Shown here: positions 35,658-47,561 of the stretch, piece after piece
How positions within the stretch are numbered: position 1 is the first letter of the stretch
Layout of the letters: every line of letters begins with the position of its first letter
Assembly (NCBI RefSeq): GCF_016653405.1
Contig: NZ_NHSN01000025.1
Location: 124,001-188,000 of the forward strand
Direction of reading: 5' to 3'
Source: Halorhodospira halophila
GTDB taxonomy: Bacteria > Pseudomonadota > Gammaproteobacteria > Nitrococcales > Halorhodospiraceae
DNA: 64,000 bases
Program-made: the position numbers and the translations under genes
The notes under the pieces: model-generated
Told to the model about the DNA's origin: nothing
The model's input: the letters and a program-made list of their open reading frames with translations, nothing else
Databases searched by the model: none

Positions 35658-36874
35658 GGCGCGGCCACCTCGTTACCCGGCTCGCCGACCACCTCGACGC
35701 GACTGCCGTCGGCGAGCAGGTGCTGACCGAGGGTCACCACGGCGCCGCTCAGGGGCGCCTCGCCCTCCGCCTGCGGGCGCACCTCGACGCGCCCCCCGGC
35801 ACGCAGACCGGTCTCCACCGGCACCAGGCGCACCCGCGGCGGACCCTCCTCGGCCTCCTTGAGCAGAAAGACCGAGGACCGGCCGCCGCGCTGGATGACC
35901 GCCTCGCGGGGGACGGTGACCACGTCCTCGGCGCGCCCGACCTCCACCGCCAGGCGGGCGAACATGCCCGGACGCAGGCGGCCTTCGGGGTTGGGCACGG
36001 TGAATTCCACCCGGGCCTGGCGCGTGGTGGCGCTGAACAGCGGGGCCAGGCGAGCCACCTCGGCCGGGAAATCGGTATCCGGGTAGCCCTCGACGCGCAG
36101 CCGCGCGGCCTGGCCGGGCATCAGGCGGGCGTACTCCCGTTCGGTGACGAACGCCTCGGCCCGCAGCTGCGAGACATCCAGCAGGGTCAGGATCGCCTCG
36201 CCGGCGCTGACCGTGGCACCGGGGTCCTTGAAACGCTCGCCGACCACCCGCTCGCCGTCGTCCCAGTCGGCGCGGATCTCGGTGAACGAGCGGCGGATCT
36301 GCGCGGCGCTCAGCGCCGCCTGCTGCTGGGCGATCTGCGCGCGCGCCAGCTGCACGCGGCTGCGCTCGGCGGCCACCTGGGCTTCGGCCGCCTCCAGCTC
36401 GGCGGCGGATGCGATCTCGCGCTCCCTCAGCTCGCGGGTGCGGTTGAGGTCGCGCTCGGCGGAGGCCAGGGCCGCCTGGCTCTCGGCCAGCTGCGCGCGT
36501 GCTACCTCGAGGCCAGCCTCGGCTTCGGCCACCTCCTGCGCCACCTCCTGATCATCGAGCCGGGCGATCAGGTCGCCGGGCTCGAGGGTGTCACCGATGC
36601 GCACCTCCAGGCTGCGCAGCTCACCGGTGACCTTGGGGGCGAGCTCGTAGCGCACATTCGCCTCGAGGTTGCCGTCGAAGCGGCGCACATCCTTCAGGTC
36701 GCGACGCTCCACCGGCTCCACTTCGACGGCTACGGCGGCGCTCTCGCGCTCCCCGCCGGGGCCGGCGCCGGTACCCAGGTCGGCGCGGAACAGCGCCACG
36801 GCACCGATCACGATCAGGGCACTGGCGCCCCACAGGAGGAAGGTCTGGATGCGGCTACGGGCTCTGACGGGCAT
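35654..36874 (-). CDS. RND efflux periplasmic adaptor (membrane fusion protein)
   Basis: A 406-residue adaptor. One N-terminal membrane segment (about 10-28) anchors it; a lipoyl/biotinyl-like half-domain (LEVRIGDTLEPGDLIARLDDQE) leads into an alpha-hairpin of roughly 90 residues (about 120-200), followed by beta-barrel and membrane-proximal domains (QLRAEAFVTEREYARLMPGQAARLRVEGYPD). It bridges the permease and outer-membrane channel. It is first in the operon, and no regulator gene lies beside it. Confidence 0.92.
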   Translation of the reverse strand: MPVRARSRIQTFLLWGASALIVIGAVALFRADLGTGAGPGGERESAAVAVEVEPVERRDLKDVRRFDGNLEANVRYELAPKVTGELRSLEVRIGDTLEPGDLIARLDDQEVAQEVAEAEAGLEVARAQLAESQAALASAERDLNRTRELREREIASAAELEAAEAQVAAERSRVQLARAQIAQQQAALSAAQIRRSFTEIRADWDDGERVVGERFKDPGATVSAGEAILTLLDVSQLRAEAFVTEREYARLMPGQAARLRVEGYPDTDFPAEVARLAPLFSATTRQARVEFTVPNPEGRLRPGMFARLAVEVGRAEDVVTVPREAVIQRGGRSSVFLLKEAEEGPPRVRLVPVETGLRAGGRVEVRPQAEGEAPLSGAVVTLGQHLLADGSRVEVVGEPGNEVAAP

Positions 36875-36972
36875 GGAGTCTCGATCGGTTCACCGGTTGG
36901 AGAGGTGCGGCAAAGTATACCAATCCCCTGGGCCGCTTCGGGGAAAACCGGCCCGGGCCCGCTGCGCAGTGG

Positions 36973-40310
<3,338 letters not shown>

Positions 40311-40323
40311 GGGTCTCTCTCCG

Positions 40324-43300
40324 TTATCCGGCCTCGGCGATATCGAGCGCCTCGTCCACGTCCACCGCAACCAGCCGCGAGACGCCGGGTTCGTTCATGG
40401 TGACCCCGAGCAAGTGGGAGGCCCGCTCCATGGTGGTCCGGTTGTGGGTGATCAGCACGAACTGGACCTTCTCGGACATCTCTTCGACCAGATCGCAGAA
40501 ACGACCGACGTTGGCCTCATCCAGCGGGGCGTCCACCTCGTCGAGGAGACAGAACGGCGCCGGGTTGAGGTTGAAGATGGCAAAAACCAGCGCCACCGCA
40601 CTCAGCGCCTTCTCGCCGCCGGAGAGCAGATGGATGCTCGATACCCGCTTGCCCGGCGGCTGCGCCATGACCACCACCCCGGTGGACAGCAGATCGTCGT
40701 CGGTCAGTTCCAGATAGGCGCGCCCGCCCCCGAACAACCGGGGGAAGAACCGCCCCAGCCCCTCGTTGACCTGATCGAAGGTCTCACGGAAACGCGCCCG
40801 GGTCTCCCGGTCGATGCGGCGAATCGCCGTCTCCAGGGTCTCCAGCGCCTCGTTGAGATCAGCGTGCTGCTCGTCCAGATAGCCGCGGCGCTCCTCCAGC
40901 TGCTGGCACTCGTCGATGGCCGCCAAGTTTACCGATCCCAAGCGCCGGATACGCTCGCTGACCTGCTCCAGGGCCTGCTCCCACGCGGCGACGGTGGCAT
41001 CCGCGGCCAGGCGCTCGGCCACCTCGGCCTCCGATTCGCCGAGTTCTGCCAGGGCATCGGCCTCGTGGCTGCGGTGGACGCGCAGCTCGCCGGTCTCCAG
41101 GCGCAGCCCCTCCAGCCCCTCGCGCAACTGCTCGGCCCGCTGCTCGGCCTCGGCCCGCGCCTGCTCCTGCTCGCGCAGCTGATGATCCAGATGCTCAGCC
41201 TCGCTGCGCGCTTCGGTCAACTGCGCCTCCGCTTCGGACCGGCGCGCCAACAGGGTCTCGCGCTTTTCGGTCAATTCGGCAACCGGGTCTTCATCGTCGC
41301 CCAGAGCAGTCTCCAGCTCCGCCCGACGGCGGTCGTAGCGCTCACGCTGCTCCTCGGAGCGGCGCAGCTGCTCGCGCACGGACTCCAGAGCGGTGCGGGC
41401 ACTCTCGAGCTTGCCGGCCAGATCGTAGCGCCGCTCACGGGCCTCGCGCAGCCGCTCGCCGGCGCGCTCGAGTTGCTCGCGCTGATCCTGCTGCTGCGCC
41501 TCGACCTCGGCGGCGCGCTCGGCGGCCGTGGCGGCAGCGGCGGCGGCCTCCTCGGCAGCGGCGGCGGCCTCCTCCTGCTCCTCGCTGGCCGCATCGCGCT
41601 GCTCGACCAGGCGGCTGCGCTCTCCGGACAGCTCCTCGCGCCGCTTCCGAGCCTGCTCGAGGGACTCGCGGCGGTGTTCCAGACGAGCCTGCAGGTCGGC
41701 GTGGCGCCGGTGCAGCGGACCAAGCTCGGCAGCCAGTTCATCGCGCCGGCGCTCGGCCTCGGCGGCCCCGCCGCGGGCGTCGGCCAGCCGGCCCTCGGCC
41801 TCCTGGACCCGCGCCTCGGCATTCTCCACCTCCTCGCGCAGAGCCTGGATCTCCTGCTCGCGCTCGAGCACACCGCTCTCGGCGTCCTCCTGCCCGGGCA
41901 GGCGCACCCAGTTGGCGCCCATCCACACCCCGTCGGGGGTGACCACCGTCTCGCCGGCGGCCAGCTCGGGGCGCAGGGCCTCGGCGGTGGCGGCGTCCGG
42001 GGCGCAGCGGATCCCGGCGAGGAGTTCGCGGGCCGCCTCGCTGCCGTGAACATGCGCCGCCAGGCGATCCTCGGCCGGTGCCGGCAGCAACTGGGCCTCG
42101 CCGACCAGGGTCAGCGGCCCGCCGTCCGGGGCCCCCTCGCTGGGCAGCGATTCCGGCTCGATGCAGACGGCCTGCAGGGCGTCACCGAGGATCGCCTCCA
42201 CCGCCCGCTGCCAGTCGGCATCCACGCGCACGGTCTCGGCCAGACGCGGCGCCCGCGCCCAGCCCCGGCGTTCGAGCCAGGCGTGGCGATCGTCCCCGCG
42301 CCGGCCCAGGGCCGACTCCTGCAGGGTTTCCAGGGAGGTGAGCCGGGCCCGCGTGCCGGAGACGGCCTCACGCGCCGCCTCCAGCTCCCGGGCCGCCTCG
42401 TCCCGCTCGGCGGCGCGGGTCTCCAGCTCCTCGGCGGCGGCATCGCGGCGCTGCTGCAGGTCCTCAAGTTCGGCGGAGAGCTGTTCCTCCTCCGACTCCA
42501 ACTCGCTGATGGCGCTCTCCAGCGCGTGCAGATCCACCGAGTCGCGCTCGTCGTCGAGGGCCTCGATGCGCTCGTCGAGCTCACGGACCCGGCGGGCGGC
42601 GGCGTCATGACGAGTCCGCTCCACCTCCTCGCGCCGCTGCGCCGAGGTCTGCTCGGCGCGGACGGCGTCGGCCTCGTCGCGCCAGGCATCCAGGCGCCCG
42701 CGAGCGTCCTCCTGAGCGGATTCCGCCACCTGCTCCTCTTCGCTGGCCGCCTCCAGGGCCGGCTCCAGCTCCTCGACCCGCTCCTCGAGGACCGCGCGCT
42801 TGTCCCGATCGGCGGTCACCGTGGCGTCCAGCTCCTCCAGCGCACGGCGGGCCTCGGCCAGCTCCTCCTCCCGCCGACGACGCAGGTCGCGGGCACTCTG
42901 GATGCGCTCGTCCACCGAGGCGATCTCGGCCCCGATCTCGTAGTAGCGGCCCTGGATGGTGTTCAGCGCCTCGTGGCGCTCCCGGGCCGACTCGCGCAGG
43001 GCCTCGATCTCACGCTCGGCGCGGCGCTGCTCGGCCACCGCCGACTCGCGCTGGTTCTCCTGCTCGCGGATGCTGGCGTCGCGCTCGGCGATGCGCTGAT
43101 CCAGATCACGCAGCCGCAACAGCGAGAGTTCACCGCGTAGGCGCCGCTCCTCAGCCTTGTAGGAGCGGTAGCGCTCGGCGGTCTCGGCCTGGCGGCGCAG
43201 CTTCTCGAGTTGCTTGTGGACCTCGTCGCGGACATCCTCAAGCCGCTCCAGGTTCTCGCGGGTATCCCGGATGCGGCGCTCGGTCTCGCGACGGCGTTCC

Positions 43301-43821
43301 TTATAGACGGAGATGCCCGCAGCCTCCTCGAGGTAGACGCGCAGCTCCTCGGGGCGGGACTCGATCACCCGCGAGATCATGCCCTGCTCAATGATGGTGT
43401 AGCCCCGCGGCCGCAGGCCGGTGCCCATGAAGACATCCGAGATATCGCGCCGCCGACAGCGGGTGCCGTTGAGGGCGTATTGCGACTGCCCCTCGCGATT
43501 GACCTGGCGCTTGACGGAGATCTCGTTGTAGGCGGCGTACTGGCCGCCGATGGCCCCGTCGCTGTTGTCGAAAATGAGCTCGATGCTCGCCTTCCCCACC
43601 GGCGAGCGGGCGCTCGAGCCGCTGAAGATGACATCGCTCATGGACTCGCCGCGCAGGTGCTTGGCCGAGCTCTCGCCCATGACCCAGCGCACGGCGTCGA
43701 TGATGTTCGACTTGCCGCAGCCGTTCGGCCCCACGACGCCGACCATGCGTCCGGGCAGGGGCACCGAAGTGGGGTCCACGAAGGACTTGAAGCCGGCGAG
43801 TTTGATCCGCTTGAGATGCAT
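40324..43821 (-). CDS. smc: Chromosome partition protein SMC
   Basis: A 1165-residue condensin ATPase. Walker A is GPNGCGKS (31-38); the C-terminal head has the signature LLSGGEKALSAVALVFA and Walker B PFCLLDEVDAPLD. Between them two coiled-coil arms very rich in Glu, Arg and Ala flank a hinge near residues 520-640 (ILGDALQAVCIEPESL...TPDGVWMGANW). It organises and segregates the chromosome with ScpA/ScpB, which are not in this window. It is followed 13 bases later by zipA and is divergent from queF. Confidence 0.96.
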   Translation of the reverse strand: MHLKRIKLAGFKSFVDPTSVPLPGRMVGVVGPNGCGKSNIIDAVRWVMGESSAKHLRGESMSDVIFSGSSARSPVGKASIELIFDNSDGAIGGQYAAYNEISVKRQVNREGQSQYALNGTRCRRRDISDVFMGTGLRPRGYTIIEQGMISRVIESRPEELRVYLEEAAGISVYKERRRETERRIRDTRENLERLEDVRDEVHKQLEKLRRQAETAERYRSYKAEERRLRGELSLLRLRDLDQRIAERDASIREQENQRESAVAEQRRAEREIEALRESARERHEALNTIQGRYYEIGAEIASVDERIQSARDLRRRREEELAEARRALEELDATVTADRDKRAVLEERVEELEPALEAASEEEQVAESAQEDARGRLDAWRDEADAVRAEQTSAQRREEVERTRHDAAARRVRELDERIEALDDERDSVDLHALESAISELESEEEQLSAELEDLQQRRDAAAEELETRAAERDEAARELEAAREAVSGTRARLTSLETLQESALGRRGDDRHAWLERRGWARAPRLAETVRVDADWQRAVEAILGDALQAVCIEPESLPSEGAPDGGPLTLVGEAQLLPAPAEDRLAAHVHGSEAARELLAGIRCAPDAATAEALRPELAAGETVVTPDGVWMGANWVRLPGQEDAESGVLEREQEIQALREEVENAEARVQEAEGRLADARGGAAEAERRRDELAAELGPLHRRHADLQARLEHRRESLEQARKRREELSGERSRLVEQRDAASEEQEEAAAAAEEAAAAAATAAERAAEVEAQQQDQREQLERAGERLREARERRYDLAGKLESARTALESVREQLRRSEEQRERYDRRRAELETALGDDEDPVAELTEKRETLLARRSEAEAQLTEARSEAEHLDHQLREQEQARAEAEQRAEQLREGLEGLRLETGELRVHRSHEADALAELGESEAEVAERLAADATVAAWEQALEQVSERIRRLGSVNLAAIDECQQLEERRGYLDEQHADLNEALETLETAIRRIDRETRARFRETFDQVNEGLGRFFPRLFGGGRAYLELTDDDLLSTGVVVMAQPPGKRVSSIHLLSGGEKALSAVALVFAIFNLNPAPFCLLDEVDAPLDEANVGRFCDLVEEMSEKVQFVLITHNRTTMERASHLLGVTMNEPGVSRLVAVDVDEALDIAEAG

Positions 43822-43892
43822 CGTAGAGACGACGGGCGCGTCCGGTTAGGATAACGGACCATTATCAAGCCTCACCGGACCCTTGGAAAGCC

Positions 43893-44249
43893 ATGTCGAC
43901 TGAACCCTCGAACGCCCTGGAGACCTTCGCAAACCCCAACCCGGAGCGGGATTACACCATCCGGATGGAGATCCCGGAGTTCACCTGCCTGTGCCCGAAG
44001 ACCGGCCAGCCCGACTTCGCCACGCTCAACCTGGAATACACCCCGGACCGGCACTGCGTCGAACTCAAGTCGCTGAAGCTCTACATCTGGTCCTACCGCG
44101 AAGTAGGCGGGTTCCACGAGGCGCTGACCAACCAGATCCTCGCCGACCTGGTCGACGCCACGCAGCCGCGCCATATGAAGCTGACGGCGCACTTCAACGT
44201 GCGCGGCGGGATCTGGACCACGGTCGAGGTGGAGCACCACGGCCGCTGA
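43893..44249 (+). CDS. queF: NADPH-dependent 7-cyano-7-deazaguanine reductase
   Basis: A 118-residue type I QueF, reducing preQ0 to preQ1 in queuosine synthesis. The catalytic Cys lies in [15 protein letters not shown] (second Cys of the motif), and the substrate-binding [23 protein letters not shown] carries the family Glu. It is followed 13 bases later by gluQ, which modifies the queuosine product, so the two genes form a tRNA-modification pair. Confidence 0.95.
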   Translation: MSTEPSNALETFANPNPERDYTIRMEIPEFTCLCPKTGQPDFATLNLEYTPDRHCVELKSLKLYIWSYREVGGFHEALTNQILADLVDATQPRHMKLTAHFNVRGGIWTTVEVEHHGR

Positions 44250-44262
44250 CCCCAGGGACGGC

Positions 44263-45150
44263 ATGAGCGGGCCCGGCGCACCGTTCTCAACCCGCTTCGC
44301 CCCCTCGCCCACCGGGCCGCTGCACTTCGGCTCGCTGGTGGCGGCGCTGGGCAGCTGGATCGAGGCCCGCCACCACGGCGGGACGTGGCATGTGCGCATC
44401 GACGACCTCGACCCGCCGCGCGAGGAGCCCGGGGCCGCCGATGCCATCCTGCGGATCCTGGAGGCACACGGGCTGGGCTGGGACGGCGAGGTGGTCTACC
44501 AGAGCCGGCGCGGTGCGGCGTACCAGGCCGCGCTGGAGCGCCTGCGCGGCGCCGGCCTGGCCTACCCGTGCGCCTGCTCACGCCGCGAGACCCAGGCCGC
44601 CGCCCGCCGCCACGGGGCCATCGGGGCGGTCTACCCGGGCACCTGCCGCGACGGGCTGCCCGCCGGCCGCGAGGAACGCGCGGTGCGGGTGCGCACCGAC
44701 GGGGCGCGGATCCGCTTTACCGATGGCGCCGCCGGCGGGATCACCACCGAGCTGGAGGCAGAGGTGGGCGATTTCGTCATCCGCCGCGCCGACGGCTTCT
44801 TCGCCTACCACCTCGCCTGCGCGGTGGACGATGCCGCCTTCGGTTACAGCCACGTCATCCGCGGTCAGGACCTGCTCGTCTGCACACCGCCACAGATCCA
44901 CCTCCAGCGCCTGCTCGGGCTGCCCACCCCGATCTACCACCACCTGCCGCTGGCGTTCAACGAGCACGGCCAGAAGCTCTCCAAGCAGAACCGGGCGCCG
45001 CCGCTGAGCGAGGACCGGGCCGCGGCGAACCTGGTCGAGGCGCTGGGTCTGCTCGGCTATTCGGCCCCGGAGCGGCTGCGCCGAGCCGCCCCCGCGGAGG
45101 TGCTGGCCTGGACCCTGGCGGCGCGCGCCGGATCAGAACCGCTGGCTTAG
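44263..45150 (+). CDS. gluQ: Glutamyl-Q tRNA(Asp) synthetase
   Basis: A 295-residue truncated glutamyl-tRNA-synthetase-like enzyme. It adds glutamate to queuosine at position 34 of tRNA-Asp without an anticodon-binding domain. The class I HIGH motif appears as PLHFGSL in FAPSPTGPLHFGSLVAALGSW, the KMSKS motif as KLSKQN, and a Cys-rich zinc site follows as YPCACSRRE...YPGTC. The short length is normal for GluQ. Its last 18 bases overlap the convergent TonB-receptor gene. Confidence 0.94.
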   Translation: MSGPGAPFSTRFAPSPTGPLHFGSLVAALGSWIEARHHGGTWHVRIDDLDPPREEPGAADAILRILEAHGLGWDGEVVYQSRRGAAYQAALERLRGAGLAYPCACSRRETQAAARRHGAIGAVYPGTCRDGLPAGREERAVRVRTDGARIRFTDGAAGGITTELEAEVGDFVIRRADGFFAYHLACAVDDAAFGYSHVIRGQDLLVCTPPQIHLQRLLGLPTPIYHHLPLAFNEHGQKLSKQNRAPPLSEDRAAANLVEALGLLGYSAPERLRRAAPAEVLAWTLAARAGSEPLA

Positions 45151-47205
45151 CGCCACCCGCACCTCGCGGCGCTCGCCCTGCACCCGTGGGGCCGCCAGGT
45201 AGCGCTCGTCGGTGGCGTTGTTGACGCGCAGGTCGAGCCGGGCGCCCCGGGACCATTCGAGGGTGCCGCCGAGGCTGTGCACGGTGTAGGCGTCGGTGCG
45301 GTACTCGTTGGCATCATCCAGGTACCAGCCACCCACGTACTCGCCGCAATACCAGAGGCTGAGCGGCAGGGCGGTGTACGCGCCCAGATCGTGGCGCAGC
45401 TCCAGGCCCGCCAGGTGGCGGGGTACGCCCTCCAGGTGGTTGCCGCGCTGCTGCGGCTCTTCCTCATCGTAGCTGCGGCTGCGCTGGATGGTTACGTTGG
45501 GCACCACCTGCCAGGCTTCGGTCTGCAGCCGGTAGCGCACCTCGACCCCTTCCACCTCCACCTCGCCGACCGCGCGGAAGTAGTCCTCATCCGGATACGC
45601 CTCATCCTCCTGCGGCAGGTTCTCCTCGCGCAGGTGGTAGGCGGCCACGGCCAGTTGCTGGCGGTCGGTCGGCGCATGACGCCAGCCGAGTTCGGTGATC
45701 GCGCTCTCCCGCGAGGGGAGAAAATCGCCGTGACGATCCTCGCCCTCATTGGGGCGCAGGCCGGTCCCGGCGTGCACGTAGACGCGGCTTCGCGGGGTCA
45801 CATCCAGCTCCGCCCCGGCCTGCCAAGTGACCCCACGGTCCTCGGCCACCACCGCCAGCTGGGGATCGTCCTCATCGCCCTCGCGCACCTCGTACTCGTT
45901 GTGGCGCACCCCGGCGGTGAAGGCCCAGCGCTCGCCAAGCTCGATGCGATTGGCCAGGTAGGCCCCGTACCGATCGACCTCCTCCGGGCCCTCCTGGCGC
46001 TCCAGGGCCAGGTTGCCGAGGCGGATCCCGGAGAAGTCGGGATCCCGGGGATCAACGCTGAACTGCTGCCACCAGTCGCCCTCGTCATCCCAATAACGCA
46101 GCTGGTCGCGCTGGAAGTCGATCTCCTGTCGGTGCGCATCCGCGCCGGCGACCGCCTGCCACCGTCCCCAGTGGGTGCGCCGCTCGAAATCGACCTGCAG
46201 CCGAAGATCCTCCTGGGTGTATTGATCATCGACTCTGGCCGCGTAGCCGGCCACCGGCTCCGGCGCCGGCAACAGGCCAAAGGAGTAGAACCCCAGGATC
46301 AACTCCTCCCGGTCCACCTCGGAGTACGCGGCGCTGAGCGAGACGCCCAGGCCCTCGGTGAGCTGGTGGTCCCAGTAGAGCGCACTGCGCTGATAGCGCC
46401 GGTCGCTCTCCTGCTCCGGGCTGTGCAGCGGGGTATCGTAGACCGGGCCGTCCTCCAGCCAGACGGTGCCCATGTCGTAGGGCCGACGATTGCGCTGGAA
46501 TTCGTGCTCGAGGCGCAGCTCGCCGTCGGCGTGGTAGCGCCAGGCGAGGCCACCGAGTACATGGAGCCGCTCGGTCGGCTGCGCGGCGGGACGGCGCTCG
46601 CCATCCTGGCCGGCCAGTGTCAGGCGGTAGGCGAGGTCGTCGCCGATCGGCCCGGTGCTGTCAGCCACCACGCGCCGGTGGTCCGGATGGCCCACCTCCA
46701 CGCCCACCTCATGGGCCGGCGTGTGTTCCGGTCGCTTGCCGTGGTAACGGATGGCGCCACCGGGTGAGCCGACCCCCTGGAGGATCGCATCGGGGCCGGG
46801 GACGATCTCGACACGCTCAATCGTGTAGGGGTCGCGGACGAAGAGCCGATCGATATCCGTCAGACCGTTCCACTGCGGGGTAGTGACGGTGAAGCCGCGC
46901 AGGGTCCAGGCGGTGCCCAGGCCGCCTTCCTCGCGCCCGGCATGCCCTCCGGGCACCCCGCCGGCCAGCCCTTCCAGGCGATCGGGGCGGCGGGTCGCGA
47001 GGGTGGACTCATCCAACTCCGTGCGGCTGAAGCCGGCCCGGTCCGTCGCACGGGCGCCCTCGCCCCCAGGGATGTCGCTGCCCACAGCGGGCTCGGAGAG
47101 GACGGTGACAGGTGGCAGGGCGCCTTCCGCAGCAACGGCCCACCCCGCGGCCAGGGGGCCGCCGAACACCAGTGCACCCAGGCTTATGGACGGTAGCGCG
47201 CGCAT
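45133..47205 (-). CDS. TonB-dependent outer membrane receptor, siderophore-type
   Basis: About 690 residues. A signal peptide (MRALPSISLGALVFGGPLAAGWAVA) precedes a possible TonB box (PPVTVLSE), a plug domain (LRGFTVTTPQWNGLTDIDRLFVRDPYTIERVEIVPGPDAILQG) and a 22-strand-type barrel ending VRVALSQRF with the terminal Phe needed for outer-membrane insertion. The ATG at 47205 has AAAGGG upstream at good spacing; further starts upstream exist. Extracellular loops are unusually rich in Asp and Glu, in keeping with a saline habitat. The ligand is unknown, and no Fur box was recognised in the 164-base upstream gap. Confidence 0.88.
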   Translation of the reverse strand: MRALPSISLGALVFGGPLAAGWAVAAEGALPPVTVLSEPAVGSDIPGGEGARATDRAGFSRTELDESTLATRRPDRLEGLAGGVPGGHAGREEGGLGTAWTLRGFTVTTPQWNGLTDIDRLFVRDPYTIERVEIVPGPDAILQGVGSPGGAIRYHGKRPEHTPAHEVGVEVGHPDHRRVVADSTGPIGDDLAYRLTLAGQDGERRPAAQPTERLHVLGGLAWRYHADGELRLEHEFQRNRRPYDMGTVWLEDGPVYDTPLHSPEQESDRRYQRSALYWDHQLTEGLGVSLSAAYSEVDREELILGFYSFGLLPAPEPVAGYAARVDDQYTQEDLRLQVDFERRTHWGRWQAVAGADAHRQEIDFQRDQLRYWDDEGDWWQQFSVDPRDPDFSGIRLGNLALERQEGPEEVDRYGAYLANRIELGERWAFTAGVRHNEYEVREGDEDDPQLAVVAEDRGVTWQAGAELDVTPRSRVYVHAGTGLRPNEGEDRHGDFLPSRESAITELGWRHAPTDRQQLAVAAYHLREENLPQEDEAYPDEDYFRAVGEVEVEGVEVRYRLQTEAWQVVPNVTIQRSRSYDEEEPQQRGNHLEGVPRHLAGLELRHDLGAYTALPLSLWYCGEYVGGWYLDDANEYRTDAYTVHSLGGTLEWSRGARLDLRVNNATDERYLAAPRVQGERREVRVALSQRF

Positions 47206-47369
47206 CAACATCCCTTTGGTGCGGACGACTGGGGGCGAGGATACGGGACCCCGGGGCGTCGGAACAAACTGACGGCGGCTTCGGAAACTGGCCACGCTGC
47301 GGCCGCCGTGCTACTTTCCGTAACATAACGAGAGCGCCCCGAACCGGCGCCGCCTGGAGGAGATTCCTG

Positions 47370-47561
47370 TTGCGCAATGGACCCGGACCCGCTGCCGGAA
47401 GCGTGGCGCTGTTCCTGCTGGTGCTCTTCCTGCTGGCCACGCCGTTCACCGACTGGTGGATGCAGGCCCAGCCGCCCTGGTACGTGCCATACCTGGGCTG
47501 GGCAGTGGTCATCGCCTTGGGCGGCTGGCTGATCGAACGGGGGAGCGGGCGTGACCTTTGA
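47370..47561 (+). CDS. Small membrane protein preceding cbrA (CbrX-like position)
   Basis: A 63-residue protein from a TTG start with GGAGG nine bases upstream. It has two hydrophobic segments (about 11-24 and 36-54) joined by a Trp-rich turn (DWWMQAQPPWYVPYLGW). Its stop lies ten bases inside the cbrA coding region, so translation is coupled. Pseudomonas carries a small cbrX reading frame in the same place. A comparable 65-residue protein precedes the second SSS-type kinase at the window's end. It may be an accessory subunit of the symporter-like domain. Confidence 0.7.
   Translation: MRNGPGPAAGSVALFLLVLFLLATPFTDWWMQAQPPWYVPYLGWAVVIALGGWLIERGSGRDL

Noticed and set aside
47206-47369. Fur box for the TonB receptor
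   Set aside because: No AT-rich GATAATGATAATCATTATC-like sequence; the only AT-leaning patch is GTAACATAAC, which does not match.
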